Translations under genes and position numbers: made by a program | Shown: positions 52,122-61,243 of the stretch, one piece after another | How positions within the stretch are numbered: position 1 is the stretch's first letter | Layout: every line of letters begins with the position of its first letter | Source: JAAYHV01 sp964400515 | Lineage (GTDB): Bacteria; Bacillota; Clostridia; Peptostreptococcales; Anaerovoracaceae | NCBI GenBank assembly: GCA_964400515.1 | Contig: CAYNTJ010000005.1 | Location: forward strand, 1 to 64,000 | Direction: 5' to 3' | Length of the DNA stretch: 64,000 nt | The notes under the pieces: generated by a model | Databases searched by the model: none | The model's input: the letters and a program-made list of their open reading frames with translations, nothing else | Told to the model about the DNA's origin: nothing

Positions 52122-53249
52122 ATGAAAGTATTTAAAAAAACAATTTCATTACAGAAACTATTGGTACTGGGTATAGCCAGCGTTTCTTTATTTGCCATAC
52201 TTATAAATTCATTTATAACCTTTAGATTAATGAAAGGCTTTATTAACAATTTCTCCAGGGGACCTTTAAGATCCAAAAATATTAACTCCATGGGAAATCA
52301 TATATTTGAAGAAATGTTTGATAATGGCCTTACATTGGGTCAAATAGTAAATTCCGAAATCATCAAAAATATGATATTCTCACTAATATTTGCCTTAATC
52401 TTGGCCATAGTTATAGGCTCCATAGTCGGGAGAATAATGAGTAAATCCCTTAAAGCCACCTCTAATATGGCTAAATCAATGCAATCCGGCGAAAATGTAA
52501 TTCGTCCTTTTACTCGAATAAAAGAGATAAGGGATGTCAATGACACCCTGGAGGATTTTAATTCCAAGTTAGCACTAAAGGCCACCACAAGAAAATCAAA
52601 AATTGATCAGCTGACTCATGAAACAAGAACACCTTTGACAATAATAAAATCCCAGCTGGAGGCGATGCAGGACGGAGTAATCGACCCCTCTTATGAAGAA
52701 TTGGAAATATGTAAAGCACAGGTTTCCCTATTAACTGATTTAATAGGAAATATGGGAGAAGTAATTGAATCCGACAGCAATGAAATAGTCCCTGATATAA
52801 CGACATTTTATCTGTCAGATGTGATAAACCAAGTTGCAGGCGGTTTAAGAATGCAATTCGAGAAAAAAAATATAGAGTTGTTAGTAAGTATGCCTAAAGA
52901 CAAAATTGAATTAAAAAGCGATAAAAGCTTACTCAGTCAGAGCATAATGAATATTTTATTGAACTCGTATAAATACACCCTGTCCCAGGGAAAGGTTACA
53001 ATAAATTGTACTCCGGGGGAAGGTTTATTAAAAATAACTATAACTGATACGGGGATGGGTATATCTAAAAGTGACTTGGAAAATATTTTCAAACCATATT
53101 ACAGAAGTAATGATGTTTGCCATATAAAGGGACTTGGGCTTGGTTTATATATAGTAAAGTCAAATATAGAGGCATTATCAGGTACCGTTAAAATCGACTC
53201 CGAATTAGGTAACGGAACAACTGTGGAAATTAATTTGCCTCTGTCATAA
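52122..53249 (+). CDS. Sensor histidine kinase (system 2)
   Basis: The 375-residue kinase has two transmembrane helices (about 13-35 and 86-106) with a short outside loop of about 50 residues, a HAMP-like segment, a HisKA box in the form LTHETRTPLTIIKSQLEAMQ, and ATPase motifs NILLNSYKYTLSQG, TDTGMGISKSDLENIF and GLGLGLYIVKSNI. The small outside domain suggests sensing within or near the membrane. TAAGGAG precedes the ATG. Confidence 0.95.
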   Translation: MKVFKKTISLQKLLVLGIASVSLFAILINSFITFRLMKGFINNFSRGPLRSKNINSMGNHIFEEMFDNGLTLGQIVNSEIIKNMIFSLIFALILAIVIGSIVGRIMSKSLKATSNMAKSMQSGENVIRPFTRIKEIRDVNDTLEDFNSKLALKATTRKSKIDQLTHETRTPLTIIKSQLEAMQDGVIDPSYEELEICKAQVSLLTDLIGNMGEVIESDSNEIVPDITTFYLSDVINQVAGGLRMQFEKKNIELLVSMPKDKIELKSDKSLLSQSIMNILLNSYKYTLSQGKVTINCTPGEGLLKITITDTGMGISKSDLENIFKPYYRSNDVCHIKGLGLGLYIVKSNIEALSGTVKIDSELGNGTTVEINLPLS

Positions 53250-53274
53250 TCTAGCCATAATTAAAGTTTATCAT
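53242..53274 (+). promoter_or_regulatory. Putative response-regulator operator and -10, copy 2
   Basis: The element (53242-53271) begins TGTCATAATCTAGCCATAAT, overlapping the end of kinase 2. It holds direct repeats CATAATC at 53245 and CATAATT at 53256, again 11 bases apart, followed by -10 TATCAT (53269-53274) at the same offset as in copy 1. Confidence 0.6.
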
Positions 53275-53308
53275 ATTAATATAAAGATATATACGAGGAG
53301 GTATTAAT

Positions 53309-53575
53309 ATGAGAGGAACATTACTAATCGGACAATTTGGTCATGGCTTATTACCACTGATACTAATAGGTTTGATAGGCATAGCATTGATAGTCATAGC
53401 TTTAGTATTATTTATTAAAAGCAAGGACAATAAAGGCAATAAAGATGATAATTCCATTAATGTTTTAAAAGAAATGTACGCAAAAGGCGAAATAAACGAA
53501 GATGAATTTTATAAGAGAGCCACAGTCCTAACCGGCAGGCCTTTTGTAAACAACGGAAAACAAGGCATATCATAG
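53309..53575 (+). CDS. Small membrane protein with SHOCT-type domain
   Basis: The 88-residue protein has one transmembrane helix (about residues 13-37), a charged linker and a C-terminal SHOCT-like segment, VLKEMYAKGEINEDEFYKRA, a short oligomerisation-type motif common at protein ends. CGAGGAGG precedes the ATG. It is preceded by copy 2 of the operator-like motif and followed by a terminator. Its function is unknown; regulation together with the 115-residue protein is inferred. Confidence 0.85.
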   Translation: MRGTLLIGQFGHGLLPLILIGLIGIALIVIALVLFIKSKDNKGNKDDNSINVLKEMYAKGEINEDEFYKRATVLTGRPFVNNGKQGIS

Positions 53576-53589
53576 CGATATGCCTTGTT
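53559..53589. terminator. Bidirectional terminator between the SHOCT gene and radA
   Basis: AACAAGGCATATC (53559-53571) pairs perfectly with GATATGCCTTGTT (53577-53589) over a 5-base loop, followed by TTTTATTT on the plus strand. The converging radA gene ends at 53591. Confidence 0.85.
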
Positions 53590-53590
53590 T

Positions 53591-54948
53591 TTATTTAAAA
53601 TATTCTTTTATGGCTTCATTTATCGACTTGACCTTAACAATCTCAATATCTTTACCATCACTTTTATAACTGCCGTTTGGTATAATAACTCTTTCATATC
53701 CAAGTCTTTGGGCTTCTTGGATTATCTTATCACCATTTCTGATTGATCTTAAATCCCCCGTTAAACCAACTTCCCCCAACGCAAAGGTTTTTGTTTTGGA
53801 AATTTTAGAAGTAGCAGATGAATAAACTGCCAAAGCAACACCCAAATCAGTTGATGTGCTATCCGGCTTCATCCCCCCAACCACATTGACATATACATCA
53901 TAATTAAGCAATGATAATCCCGCTTTTTTTCTAAAACAGCCAAAATCATACTTACTCTATTACTATCAATACCAACGGAATTTCTTCTTGCAAATCCAAC
54001 ATTTGCAGGAGATACCAGAGCTTGTATCTCAAAGAATACCGGCCTGCTTCCTTCATATATGGCCGCCACTACAGACCCTTCAATATTCGAGTCCGTATTC
54101 TCCAAAAGACTACCCGAAAGATTCTTAATACCCTTCATTCCGTCTTCATTCATTGTAAAAGCTCCTATTTCATCGGTGGTGCCAAAACGATTTTTATAAG
54201 CCCTTAATATTCTTAGATCCCTATCTCTTTCTCCGGAAAAATTCAAAACACAGTCTACTAAATGCTCCAGTATTTTAGGTCCGGCCAAATCCCCTGATTT
54301 TGTTACATGTGCCACTATAAATATGGGTATTTTACCTGCTTTGCCGATTCTCATGAGAAGGTTACCACAAGTTCTTACTTGACCCACGCTTCCCGGGGCA
54401 GAATCAATTTCCTCAGAATACATTGTCTGAATGGAATCAATAATCAAGAACTTTGGTTTTTCTTCTTCGCAAGCCAAAACGATTTTATCCAAATTGGTTT
54501 CGGAAAAAATAAGGAGTTCATCGCTTATTTCTCCGCAAACTCTGTCAGCTCTAAGCTTAATCTGTTCTTCTGATTCTTCTCCGCTGACATATAAAACCTT
54601 GCCATATCTTGCCGCTATATTATTTGCGGCTTGTATAATAATTGTGGATTTACCTATTCCGGGTTCCCCTGATATTAATGTCAAAGAACCTAAAACCAAA
54701 CCATTACCCAAAACCCTATTAAGTTCAGGTATTCCCGTATCTATTCTTTTGTAATCCAAGGTTCCCACTTTACTAAGCTCCAGAGGCTTATTCTCGCTTC
54801 TTTTTCTGCTACGCGAGTCGGCTTCTTTTTCTTGGTAAACTGCCATCTCCTTCATTGTATTCCATGCACCGCAAATACACTGTCCCTGCCATTTTGCGCT
54901 TTCATAGCCACATTCGCTACACACATAAACCAATTTTTTCTTTGCCAT
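53591..54948 (-). pseudogene. radA: DNA repair protein RadA, interrupted by a single-base frameshift
   Basis: RadA is a RecA-like ATPase acting in branch migration and recombination repair. Seen: N-terminal zinc finger (CSECGYESAKWQGQCICGAW), Walker A GEPGIGKSTIII, KNRFGTTDEIGAF, then in another frame the Lon-like C-terminal domain (YDVYVNVVGGMKPDSTSTDL, LGEVGLTGDLR). The frames meet at a run of seven A on the minus strand (plus 53924-53930); one more A restores LEKKAGLSLLNYD and a 452-residue protein of normal length. The start at 54948 follows GGAGG; an earlier ATG at 54978 lies in the terminator. Sequencing error, true mutation or slippage cannot be told apart. Confidence 0.9.
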
Positions 54949-54964
54949 CATTCCTCCATTAAGT

Positions 54965-54989
54965 AAAAAGAGCCGCATTATGCGGCTCT
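54965..54989 (-). terminator. Intrinsic terminator after the EF-G-like gene
   Basis: AGAGCCGCA (54969-54977) pairs perfectly with TGCGGCTCT (54981-54989) over TTA, followed on the minus strand by TTTTT. It lies only 17 bases before the radA start, so radA needs readthrough or a promoter inside the upstream gene. Confidence 0.85.
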
Positions 54990-54999
54990 AAACAAGCTA

Positions 55000-56934
55000 T
55001 TATTCGTTTTCAGCTTTATGTTCAGCTATAATCTTTTCTGCAATATTACCAGGTACCTCTTCATATTTAGCAAAGTCCATGGTAAACGTACCTCTTGCTT
55101 GAGTCATTGCTCTTAATACTATAGCATAATCAAACATCTCAGCCTGAGGGGCCTCAGCCATCAGTTTTGTACCGCCTTCGAAAGGCTCCATTCCCAGAAT
55201 CCTTCCTCTCCTCTTGTTCATATCTCCCATAACTGAACCTGTATATTCTTCAGGAACAAATATTTCTACATTCATAATAGGTTCAAGTAAGCAAGGCTTT
55301 GCCTCTACTATACCCTTTTTAAATGCCAGTGAAGCAGCTATTTTAAAGGCCATTTCATTGGAATCTACATCATGATAAGATCCGTCATAAAGCACGGCCT
55401 TAATGTTTACTACTTTGCAACCGGCTAAAGGTCCTTTTTCCATACTTTCAACCAAGCCCTTTTCAACCGCAGGAACATAGTTCTTAGGTATTGAACCGCC
55501 GAATAATTCTTCACTGAACTCAAAGTCCTCGCTTGAAGGAGAGAATTTAATGTGAACATCACCATATTGTCCTGCTCCACCTGATTGCTTTTTATGTTTT
55601 CCCTGAACATCCGAGCTGCCCTTAATTGTTTCTCTGTATGCTATCTTCTGAGGTATAACCTTAACATCAATTCCATACATCTCTTTAAGTTTGGCCATTA
55701 TAACATTAATTTGTATATCTCCCTGACCGCCTAACAGTGATTGATGAGTTTCTGCATTTCTCTCCAAAACAAAGCTTGGATCACTTTCCATTAGCTTATG
55801 TAAGCCTTGGGCCATTTTTTCATCATCATTTTTGTCCGCTGCTTCTATTGCTATATAATAATTCGGAGCAGGGAAATTAACAGCCGGGAATTTTATTTGA
55901 TGGGATTTTTCGCATAGCGTATCACCGGTTTTCGTATACTGCAACTTAGCTATTGCTACAATATCCCCCGCATGAATTTCCGGAGCATCCAACTGATTTT
56001 TACCTCTTACAAAAAACATTGCCCCAAGCTTTTCCGCCTTACCCACACGAGGATTATATAACTCTCCTCCCGGAGTAAGTTTTCCTGTAATAAGCTTTGC
56101 ATAAGATATTTTGCCTAGGAACGGATCTGCAATTGTTTTAAATACAAATAAGTTAGGACTGCCTTCATCCGAGCATTTTAATTCTATTTCTTCATCATTG
56201 TCATTGAAGGCCTTGTAAGTTCCATGCTCTGTAGCGGCAGGAACATACTTAGCTATAGCATCCAACACCTCGGTTACACCTTCACCGGTTATCGCAGAAC
56301 ACTTCAAAACCGGCACTATTTCTCCGTGAGCTATGCCGCTTCTTAAGCCTTTACTAAATTCTTCATCAGTAAATTCCCCCACTTCAAAGAATTTTTCCAG
56401 TAATTCTTCATCTGTTTCCGCTATGGCTTCATTAAGTGCGTCTTTATCGTCTAATGTAACAACGGAAATTCCGAATTTGTCTTTTAAATCTTGAACAACC
56501 GCATCCACATTAACATTTTCTTTATCAATTTTATTAAGTACAAAGAACTTAGGCATTGAATATTTTTCGCATGCCTGCCAAGCCTTTTCTGTTCCTACTT
56601 GTACTCCGGATGATGCATCCACCATCATAATTGCAGCTCCCGCTGCCCTCATGGCAGAATTCACTTCTCCTACGAAATCAAAAAAGCCCGGAGTGTCTAA
56701 GAAATTAAATTTTAAACCACTGTATTCAACAGGTACTAAAGTAGTATTTATTGAATAACCTTTTTCTATCTCCATCTTATCATAGTCTGAAGTAGTGTTA
56801 CCATCTTCAACTTTACCTAATCTTGTGATTACTTTTGTAGCCAACAGTGCTGCTTCCAAAAAAGTTGTCTTACCGCAGCTTCCATGACCTAAAATTGCCA
56901 CATTTCTAATTTTGTCACTTGTGTAGCCTTTCAT
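55000..56934 (-). CDS. Elongation factor G-like GTPase (FusA2 type)
   Basis: The protein has the EF-G domain order with G1 GHGSCGKTTFLEAALL, G3 DTPGFFDF, G4 NKIDKE, domains III-V (QSGGAGQYGDVHIKF, DMNKRRGRILG) and a length of 644 residues, shorter than EF-G. The start follows GGGAGGT by six bases. Such second copies are common in Firmicutes; roles in recycling or stress are proposed for some relatives but not settled. It is distinct from fusA at 64-2127 and from tetracycline-resistance proteins by its G1 motif. Confidence 0.9.
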   Translation of the reverse strand: MKGYTSDKIRNVAILGHGSCGKTTFLEAALLATKVITRLGKVEDGNTTSDYDKMEIEKGYSINTTLVPVEYSGLKFNFLDTPGFFDFVGEVNSAMRAAGAAIMMVDASSGVQVGTEKAWQACEKYSMPKFFVLNKIDKENVNVDAVVQDLKDKFGISVVTLDDKDALNEAIAETDEELLEKFFEVGEFTDEEFSKGLRSGIAHGEIVPVLKCSAITGEGVTEVLDAIAKYVPAATEHGTYKAFNDNDEEIELKCSDEGSPNLFVFKTIADPFLGKISYAKLITGKLTPGGELYNPRVGKAEKLGAMFFVRGKNQLDAPEIHAGDIVAIAKLQYTKTGDTLCEKSHQIKFPAVNFPAPNYYIAIEAADKNDDEKMAQGLHKLMESDPSFVLERNAETHQSLLGGQGDIQINVIMAKLKEMYGIDVKVIPQKIAYRETIKGSSDVQGKHKKQSGGAGQYGDVHIKFSPSSEDFEFSEELFGGSIPKNYVPAVEKGLVESMEKGPLAGCKVVNIKAVLYDGSYHDVDSNEMAFKIAASLAFKKGIVEAKPCLLEPIMNVEIFVPEEYTGSVMGDMNKRRGRILGMEPFEGGTKLMAEAPQAEMFDYAIVLRAMTQARGTFTMDFAKYEEVPGNIAEKIIAEHKAENE

Positions 56935-56972
56935 TTCTAGACCTCCCATTATCTTTTTTACGTATCGAAAAT

Positions 56973-57001
56973 ATTATATCAAACGGTGACTGATAATTCA
57001 A
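56973..57001 (-). promoter_or_regulatory. Promoter of the EF-G-like gene
   Basis: On the minus strand TTGAAT (56996-57001), a 17-base spacer and TATAAT (56973-56978) lie about 40 bases before the ATG, in the gap after pepT. Confidence 0.7.
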
Positions 57002-57030
57002 TAATAATTTACACTTTAAACACATTTATG

Positions 57031-58245
57031 CTACTTAACGTTTGTTGCAATATACTCTATTATTTTTACTGTATTTTCCATACCTTCTTTTGTAATATGC
57101 TCGTAAGGTCCGTGGAAGGCGTAGCCACCCGTTCCCAAATTCGGACATGGCAATCCGTTATTTGTGATAGTAGCACCATCCGTACCGCCTCTTATGGGTT
57201 TAGAACACACTTCCAGCCCCAAACTTTTTATTCCATTCACAGCCAATTCCACAACATCCATATGTTTTGTCATTTCTTTTGCCATGTTAAAATAGGTGTC
57301 TTCTATCAATACTCTTGCCACTTCTTTGCCGTACTTGAGATTGATTTCCTCTATAATCTTACTGACCAAATCCTTCTTTTTATCAAATTCAATCATATCA
57401 TGGTCCCTAATAATATATTCGGCTTCACCATAAGCAACATTTCCCTTTAGCTCACAAAGCATAATAAAGCCTTCCCTATCCTTTGTTTTTTCAGGCACCT
57501 GCTCCTTAGGCATCTTATCTTGAATCTCGCTCAATATTGATGCTGCGTTTACCATTATATCCTTTGCGGATCCCGGATGCACATTTTTACCCCTAACTTC
57601 AACCTTAGCACTTGCTGCATTGAAGTTTTCATATGCAATCTCACCTTCGTAGTCGCCGTCCACCGTATAGGCAAAATCCGCTTTGAAATAATCCAAATCA
57701 AATTCTGCCGCGCCTAAACCCACCTCTTCATCAGGGGTAAAGGCAACCCAAATGTCTCCGTGGGGGATATTCTTTTGTTTTATCTCTTCCATTGCGGTAA
57801 TAATTTCTGCAATACCTGCTTTATCATCAGCTCCTAAAAGTGTATTGCCATCAGTTGTTACTAGTGTTTTACCCCTATGGTTAATCAAATCAGGAAAGTC
57901 ACTGACTTTTAATAACTCCCCTGTTCCTTTTAACAAAACATCATTGCCATCATAATTTTCAATTATCTGCGGATTCACACCACATCCGCTAAAATCCGGA
58001 GCTGTATCAATGTGGGAAATAAACCCCACTGCTTTTTTTGACCCCATACCCTCTGTGGCTTTTAGTCTTCCGTAAAGATAACACTTATCATCCAGCAAAA
58101 CTTTGTCAAAGCCCAAATCTTCAAGCTCCTTTTTTAAATCCAATGCCAAATCGAATTGTTTAGCCGTACTGGGAGAATCCGCCATACCTTCCTTCGACTG
58201 GGTATCATAGGACACATACTTTAATAATCGTTCTAATACATTCAT
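57031..58245 (-). CDS. pepT: Peptidase T (tripeptide aminopeptidase)
   Basis: PepT is a zinc M20 peptidase releasing the N-terminal residue of tripeptides. The 404-residue protein has VGFISHIDTAPDFSG with a metal-binding His, LLGADDKAGIAEIITAM, FTPDEEVGLGAAEFD with the catalytic Glu, and PIRGGTDGATITNNGLPCPN. GTAGGAGGT-like sequence precedes the ATG. It follows asnS after a strong terminator, so its expression may depend on readthrough. Peptide use fits an amino-acid-fermenting host. Confidence 0.96.
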   Translation of the reverse strand: MNVLERLLKYVSYDTQSKEGMADSPSTAKQFDLALDLKKELEDLGFDKVLLDDKCYLYGRLKATEGMGSKKAVGFISHIDTAPDFSGCGVNPQIIENYDGNDVLLKGTGELLKVSDFPDLINHRGKTLVTTDGNTLLGADDKAGIAEIITAMEEIKQKNIPHGDIWVAFTPDEEVGLGAAEFDLDYFKADFAYTVDGDYEGEIAYENFNAASAKVEVRGKNVHPGSAKDIMVNAASILSEIQDKMPKEQVPEKTKDREGFIMLCELKGNVAYGEAEYIIRDHDMIEFDKKKDLVSKIIEEINLKYGKEVARVLIEDTYFNMAKEMTKHMDVVELAVNGIKSLGLEVCSKPIRGGTDGATITNNGLPCPNLGTGGYAFHGPYEHITKEGMENTVKIIEYIATNVK

Positions 58246-58264
58246 AGCTACCTCCTATAAAAAT

Positions 58265-58286
58265 TGGGGGATGATATCATCCCCCA
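58265..58286 (-). terminator. Intrinsic terminator after asnS
   Basis: A 22-base perfect palindrome (GGGGGATGAT paired with ATCATCCCCC plus flanking T/A) is followed on the minus strand by AATTTTTAT. It lies in the 46 bases between asnS and pepT. Confidence 0.85.
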
Positions 58287-58291
58287 TTACA

Positions 58292-59686
58292 TTAAAATTC
58301 TGCTGTTTTTGGTGTTCTTGGGAACAAGAGAACATCCCTGATATTACTCATACCCGTTACATACATTATTATCCTCTCAAAACCGAGACCATATCCTGCA
58401 TGTTTTACGCCACCATATTTTCTTAAATCCATATACCACCAATAGTCTTCTTCGTTAAGACCCATTTCCTGCATTCTTTCTCTGAGAACAGAAAGCCTTT
58501 CTTCCCTTTGGCTTCCGCCGATTATTTCGCCAACCCCCGGCACTAATAAATCACAGGCAGCAACGGTTTTGTTATCATCGTTTACTCGCATGTAGAAAGC
58601 CTTTATATCCTTTGGATAGTCAATTACAAATATGGGTTTTTTGAAAACTTCTTCAGTTAAATATCTTTCGTGTTCTGTTTGTAAATCCATTCCCCATTCA
58701 ATCTCATATTGAAATTCTTTTTTAGCTTCCTTCAAAAGCTCCACTGCCTTTGTATAGGTTACCCTTTCAAAATCGGATTCAACAATATTGTTTAATCTTT
58801 CAATAAGACCTTTATCAACAAACTTGTTAAAAAATTCCATCTCCTCCGGTGCTTTTTCAAGAACATCTCTTATGATTCGTTTAATCATAGCTTCAGCCAA
58901 TTCCATATCGTCATTTAAATCCGCAAAAGCTATCTCAGGTTCTATCATCCAAAATTCAGAAGCATGTCTTGCTGTATATGAGTTTTCAGCCCTGAATGTG
59001 GGGCCAAAGGTATAAACATTTCTAAAGGCCAATGCCATGGTCTCCGCTTCAAGCTGACCGCTAACCGTAAGACTGGTTTCCTTTCCGAAAAAGTCCTTAT
59101 TATAATCAATTTTGCCATCTTCCTGTCTAGGAGGATCATTTAAGTCCAAAGTGGTTACCCTAAACATTTCTCCTGCACCTTCCGCATCGCTGCCGGTAAT
59201 GATAGGGGTGTGCACATACACAAAATTGTTTTCTTGGAAAAAGCTATGTATGGAATAAGCTATTATGGACCTTACTCTAAACACCGCAGAAAAAGTATTA
59301 CTTCTGGCTCTAAGATGAGCAATCTCCCTCAAATATTCCATTGTATGGCGTTTTTTCTGAAGGGGATAATCCGAATCGGAATCGGCTTCAATTACTATCT
59401 CCCTTGCTTTTAATTCAAAGGGTTGTTTTGCCTCCGGCGTTAATACAAGGATACCCCTTACCATTAGTGCACTGGCTATTGTGGCTTTTGATATATCGCT
59501 GTAATTACTTATTTCATCTTCCTCATAAACTACTTGTATGGATTTAAAAAATGTGCCGTCATTTAATTCGACAAACCCAAATTTTTTAGAATTTCTATTT
59601 GTTCTAATCCATCCCCTTACAATTATTTCTTTGTCACTATATTTTTCTGGCTCTTTAAAAATTGATCTAATTTGAATGTCTTTCAC
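58292..59686 (-). CDS. asnS: Asparaginyl-tRNA synthetase
   Basis: A class IIb synthetase charging tRNA-Asn. The 464-residue protein has the N-terminal OB-fold (EIIVRGWIRTNRNSKKFGFV), motif 2 FGPTFRAENSYTARHASEFW, and motif 3 HAGYGLGFERIIMYVTGMSN. The ending LFPRTPKTAEF is typical of AsnRS rather than AspRS. The start is GTG after CAAGGAG. It lies directly downstream of lysS; no T-box is present. Confidence 0.97.
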   Translation of the reverse strand: MKDIQIRSIFKEPEKYSDKEIIVRGWIRTNRNSKKFGFVELNDGTFFKSIQVVYEEDEISNYSDISKATIASALMVRGILVLTPEAKQPFELKAREIVIEADSDSDYPLQKKRHTMEYLREIAHLRARSNTFSAVFRVRSIIAYSIHSFFQENNFVYVHTPIITGSDAEGAGEMFRVTTLDLNDPPRQEDGKIDYNKDFFGKETSLTVSGQLEAETMALAFRNVYTFGPTFRAENSYTARHASEFWMIEPEIAFADLNDDMELAEAMIKRIIRDVLEKAPEEMEFFNKFVDKGLIERLNNIVESDFERVTYTKAVELLKEAKKEFQYEIEWGMDLQTEHERYLTEEVFKKPIFVIDYPKDIKAFYMRVNDDNKTVAACDLLVPGVGEIIGGSQREERLSVLRERMQEMGLNEEDYWWYMDLRKYGGVKHAGYGLGFERIIMYVTGMSNIRDVLLFPRTPKTAEF

Positions 59687-59699
59687 TTTTAACTCCTTG

Positions 59700-61229
59700 T
59701 TATTTTTCCGGTTTCATAGTTGGGAAAAGTATTACGTCACGAATAGTAGGAGCATTGGTTATAAGCATAATAACTCTATCAATACCAATACCCAGTCCTC
59801 CTGTCGGAGGAAGACCTACCTCCAATGCATTTACAAAATCCATGTCCATAGGATGTGCTTCTTCATCGGCTCCCGTATCCCTTTGTGATTGTTGCTCTTT
59901 AAATCTTTCATACTGATCTATAGGATCATTTAATTCGGAAAACGCATTTGCAACTTCCCATCCGTTAATATATGCTTCGAATCTTCTTGTTATTCTTGGA
60001 TCCTCGGGATCTCTTTTGGATAATGGCGAAACTTCAACGGGATGACCCGTTACAAATATGGGACCATCAAGTAATCCCGGAACATCCTCACAATACTGCT
60101 CAAACATTTCGGCTATTATCTTGCCCCTTGTATAGTTCTTTACTTCATCCTTATCCATGCCATAATCCATTGCAGCTTTTCTTGCATCAGTATCTTCATC
60201 TATTTTATTGAAATCAATACCGGTTACATTCTTTACAGCCTCTGTCATATCCAGCTTTCTCCATGGTGGCGTAACATCAAAGTCCTTACCCTGGTAAGAT
60301 ATTATCGGCGTCCCGTTAGTAGCCATCGCAGCTTTATATACAACTTGCTCGGTTACGTCCATAACACTTTCCATGTTTCCATATGCCATATAGCATTCCA
60401 TGGATGTGAATTCAGGATTATGGTTTTTATCCATACCTTCATTCCTAAACATCTTGCCCATTTCATACACTCTGTCTAAACCACCAACAATTAAACGCTT
60501 TAAATAAAGTTCGTTAGCAATTCTCATTTGCATATCCATATCTAAAGTGTTATGGTGCGTTAAAAACGGCCTTGCGTTTGCACCGCCTGCCACGGCAGTT
60601 AATATTGGGGTTTCCACTTCCAAAAATCCAAAATCATCTTCTAAAACTCTTTTTATTTCATGAATAATATTAGTCCTTTTAATGAAGGTCTCCCTTACCT
60701 CTTCATTGACAATAAGGTCAACATATCTTTGTCTGTATCTGATATCCACATCCTTTAGGCCATGGAATTTGTTTGGTAAAACCTGCAATGATTTAGTAAG
60801 CAGCACTAGTTTTTTGACTCTTATTGATATTTCACCGTGTCTTGTAATAAAAACTACACCTTCCAAGCCAACAATATCACCTATATCATAGGTTTTGAAA
60901 TACTCATACTCCAAGTCTCCGATTTCATCTTTTCTCACATAGCATTGTATTCTGCCTTGTTTGTCTTGAATGTCTATAAAAGAAGCTTTACCCATTTGCC
61001 TGAAAGCCATTATTCTCCCCGCACAAGAAACCTCTTCACCATCCATCGCTTCAAAATTCTTCTTTATATCTTTACTATGGGCAGTCACATTCCATGTTTC
61101 ATTTAAATATGGATTTCTACCATCCTCTTGTAATTTTTTTAATTTTTCTCTTCTTATCTGTCTTTGTTCATTTAAACTCTCAAGAGACATTTCTTCTTCT
61201 TGGATATTATTTATATCTTGATTACTCAT
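59700..61229 (-). CDS. lysS: Lysyl-tRNA synthetase (class II)
   Basis: Charges tRNA-Lys. The 509-residue protein has the OB-fold domain, motif 1-2 regions (ETPILTAVAGGANARPFLTH, GKMFRNEGMDKNHNPEFTSM) and motif 3 GLGIGIDRVIMLITN. AAAAGGGAG precedes the ATG. It follows greA by 14 bases, a common gene order in Firmicutes. Confidence 0.98.
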   Translation of the reverse strand: MSNQDINNIQEEEMSLESLNEQRQIRREKLKKLQEDGRNPYLNETWNVTAHSKDIKKNFEAMDGEEVSCAGRIMAFRQMGKASFIDIQDKQGRIQCYVRKDEIGDLEYEYFKTYDIGDIVGLEGVVFITRHGEISIRVKKLVLLTKSLQVLPNKFHGLKDVDIRYRQRYVDLIVNEEVRETFIKRTNIIHEIKRVLEDDFGFLEVETPILTAVAGGANARPFLTHHNTLDMDMQMRIANELYLKRLIVGGLDRVYEMGKMFRNEGMDKNHNPEFTSMECYMAYGNMESVMDVTEQVVYKAAMATNGTPIISYQGKDFDVTPPWRKLDMTEAVKNVTGIDFNKIDEDTDARKAAMDYGMDKDEVKNYTRGKIIAEMFEQYCEDVPGLLDGPIFVTGHPVEVSPLSKRDPEDPRITRRFEAYINGWEVANAFSELNDPIDQYERFKEQQSQRDTGADEEAHPMDMDFVNALEVGLPPTGGLGIGIDRVIMLITNAPTIRDVILFPTMKPEK

Positions 61230-61243
61230 AGTTTCTCCCTTTT

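Noticed and set aside
48400..53600. Prophage or integrative element carrying the two-component genes
   Set aside because: No integrase, transposase, attachment-site repeat or phage gene was found; base composition looks like the neighbours by eye.
55000..56934. Ribosomal-protection tetracycline resistance gene (TetM-like)
   Set aside because: The G1 motif GHGSCGKTTF and overall order match EF-G-like second copies, and resistance-protein signatures in domain IV were not seen.
58265..58286. A 22-base perfect palindrome first considered as a regulator binding site
   Set aside because: It lies between asnS and pepT and is followed by a U-tract on the transcribed strand, so an intrinsic terminator explains it fully.
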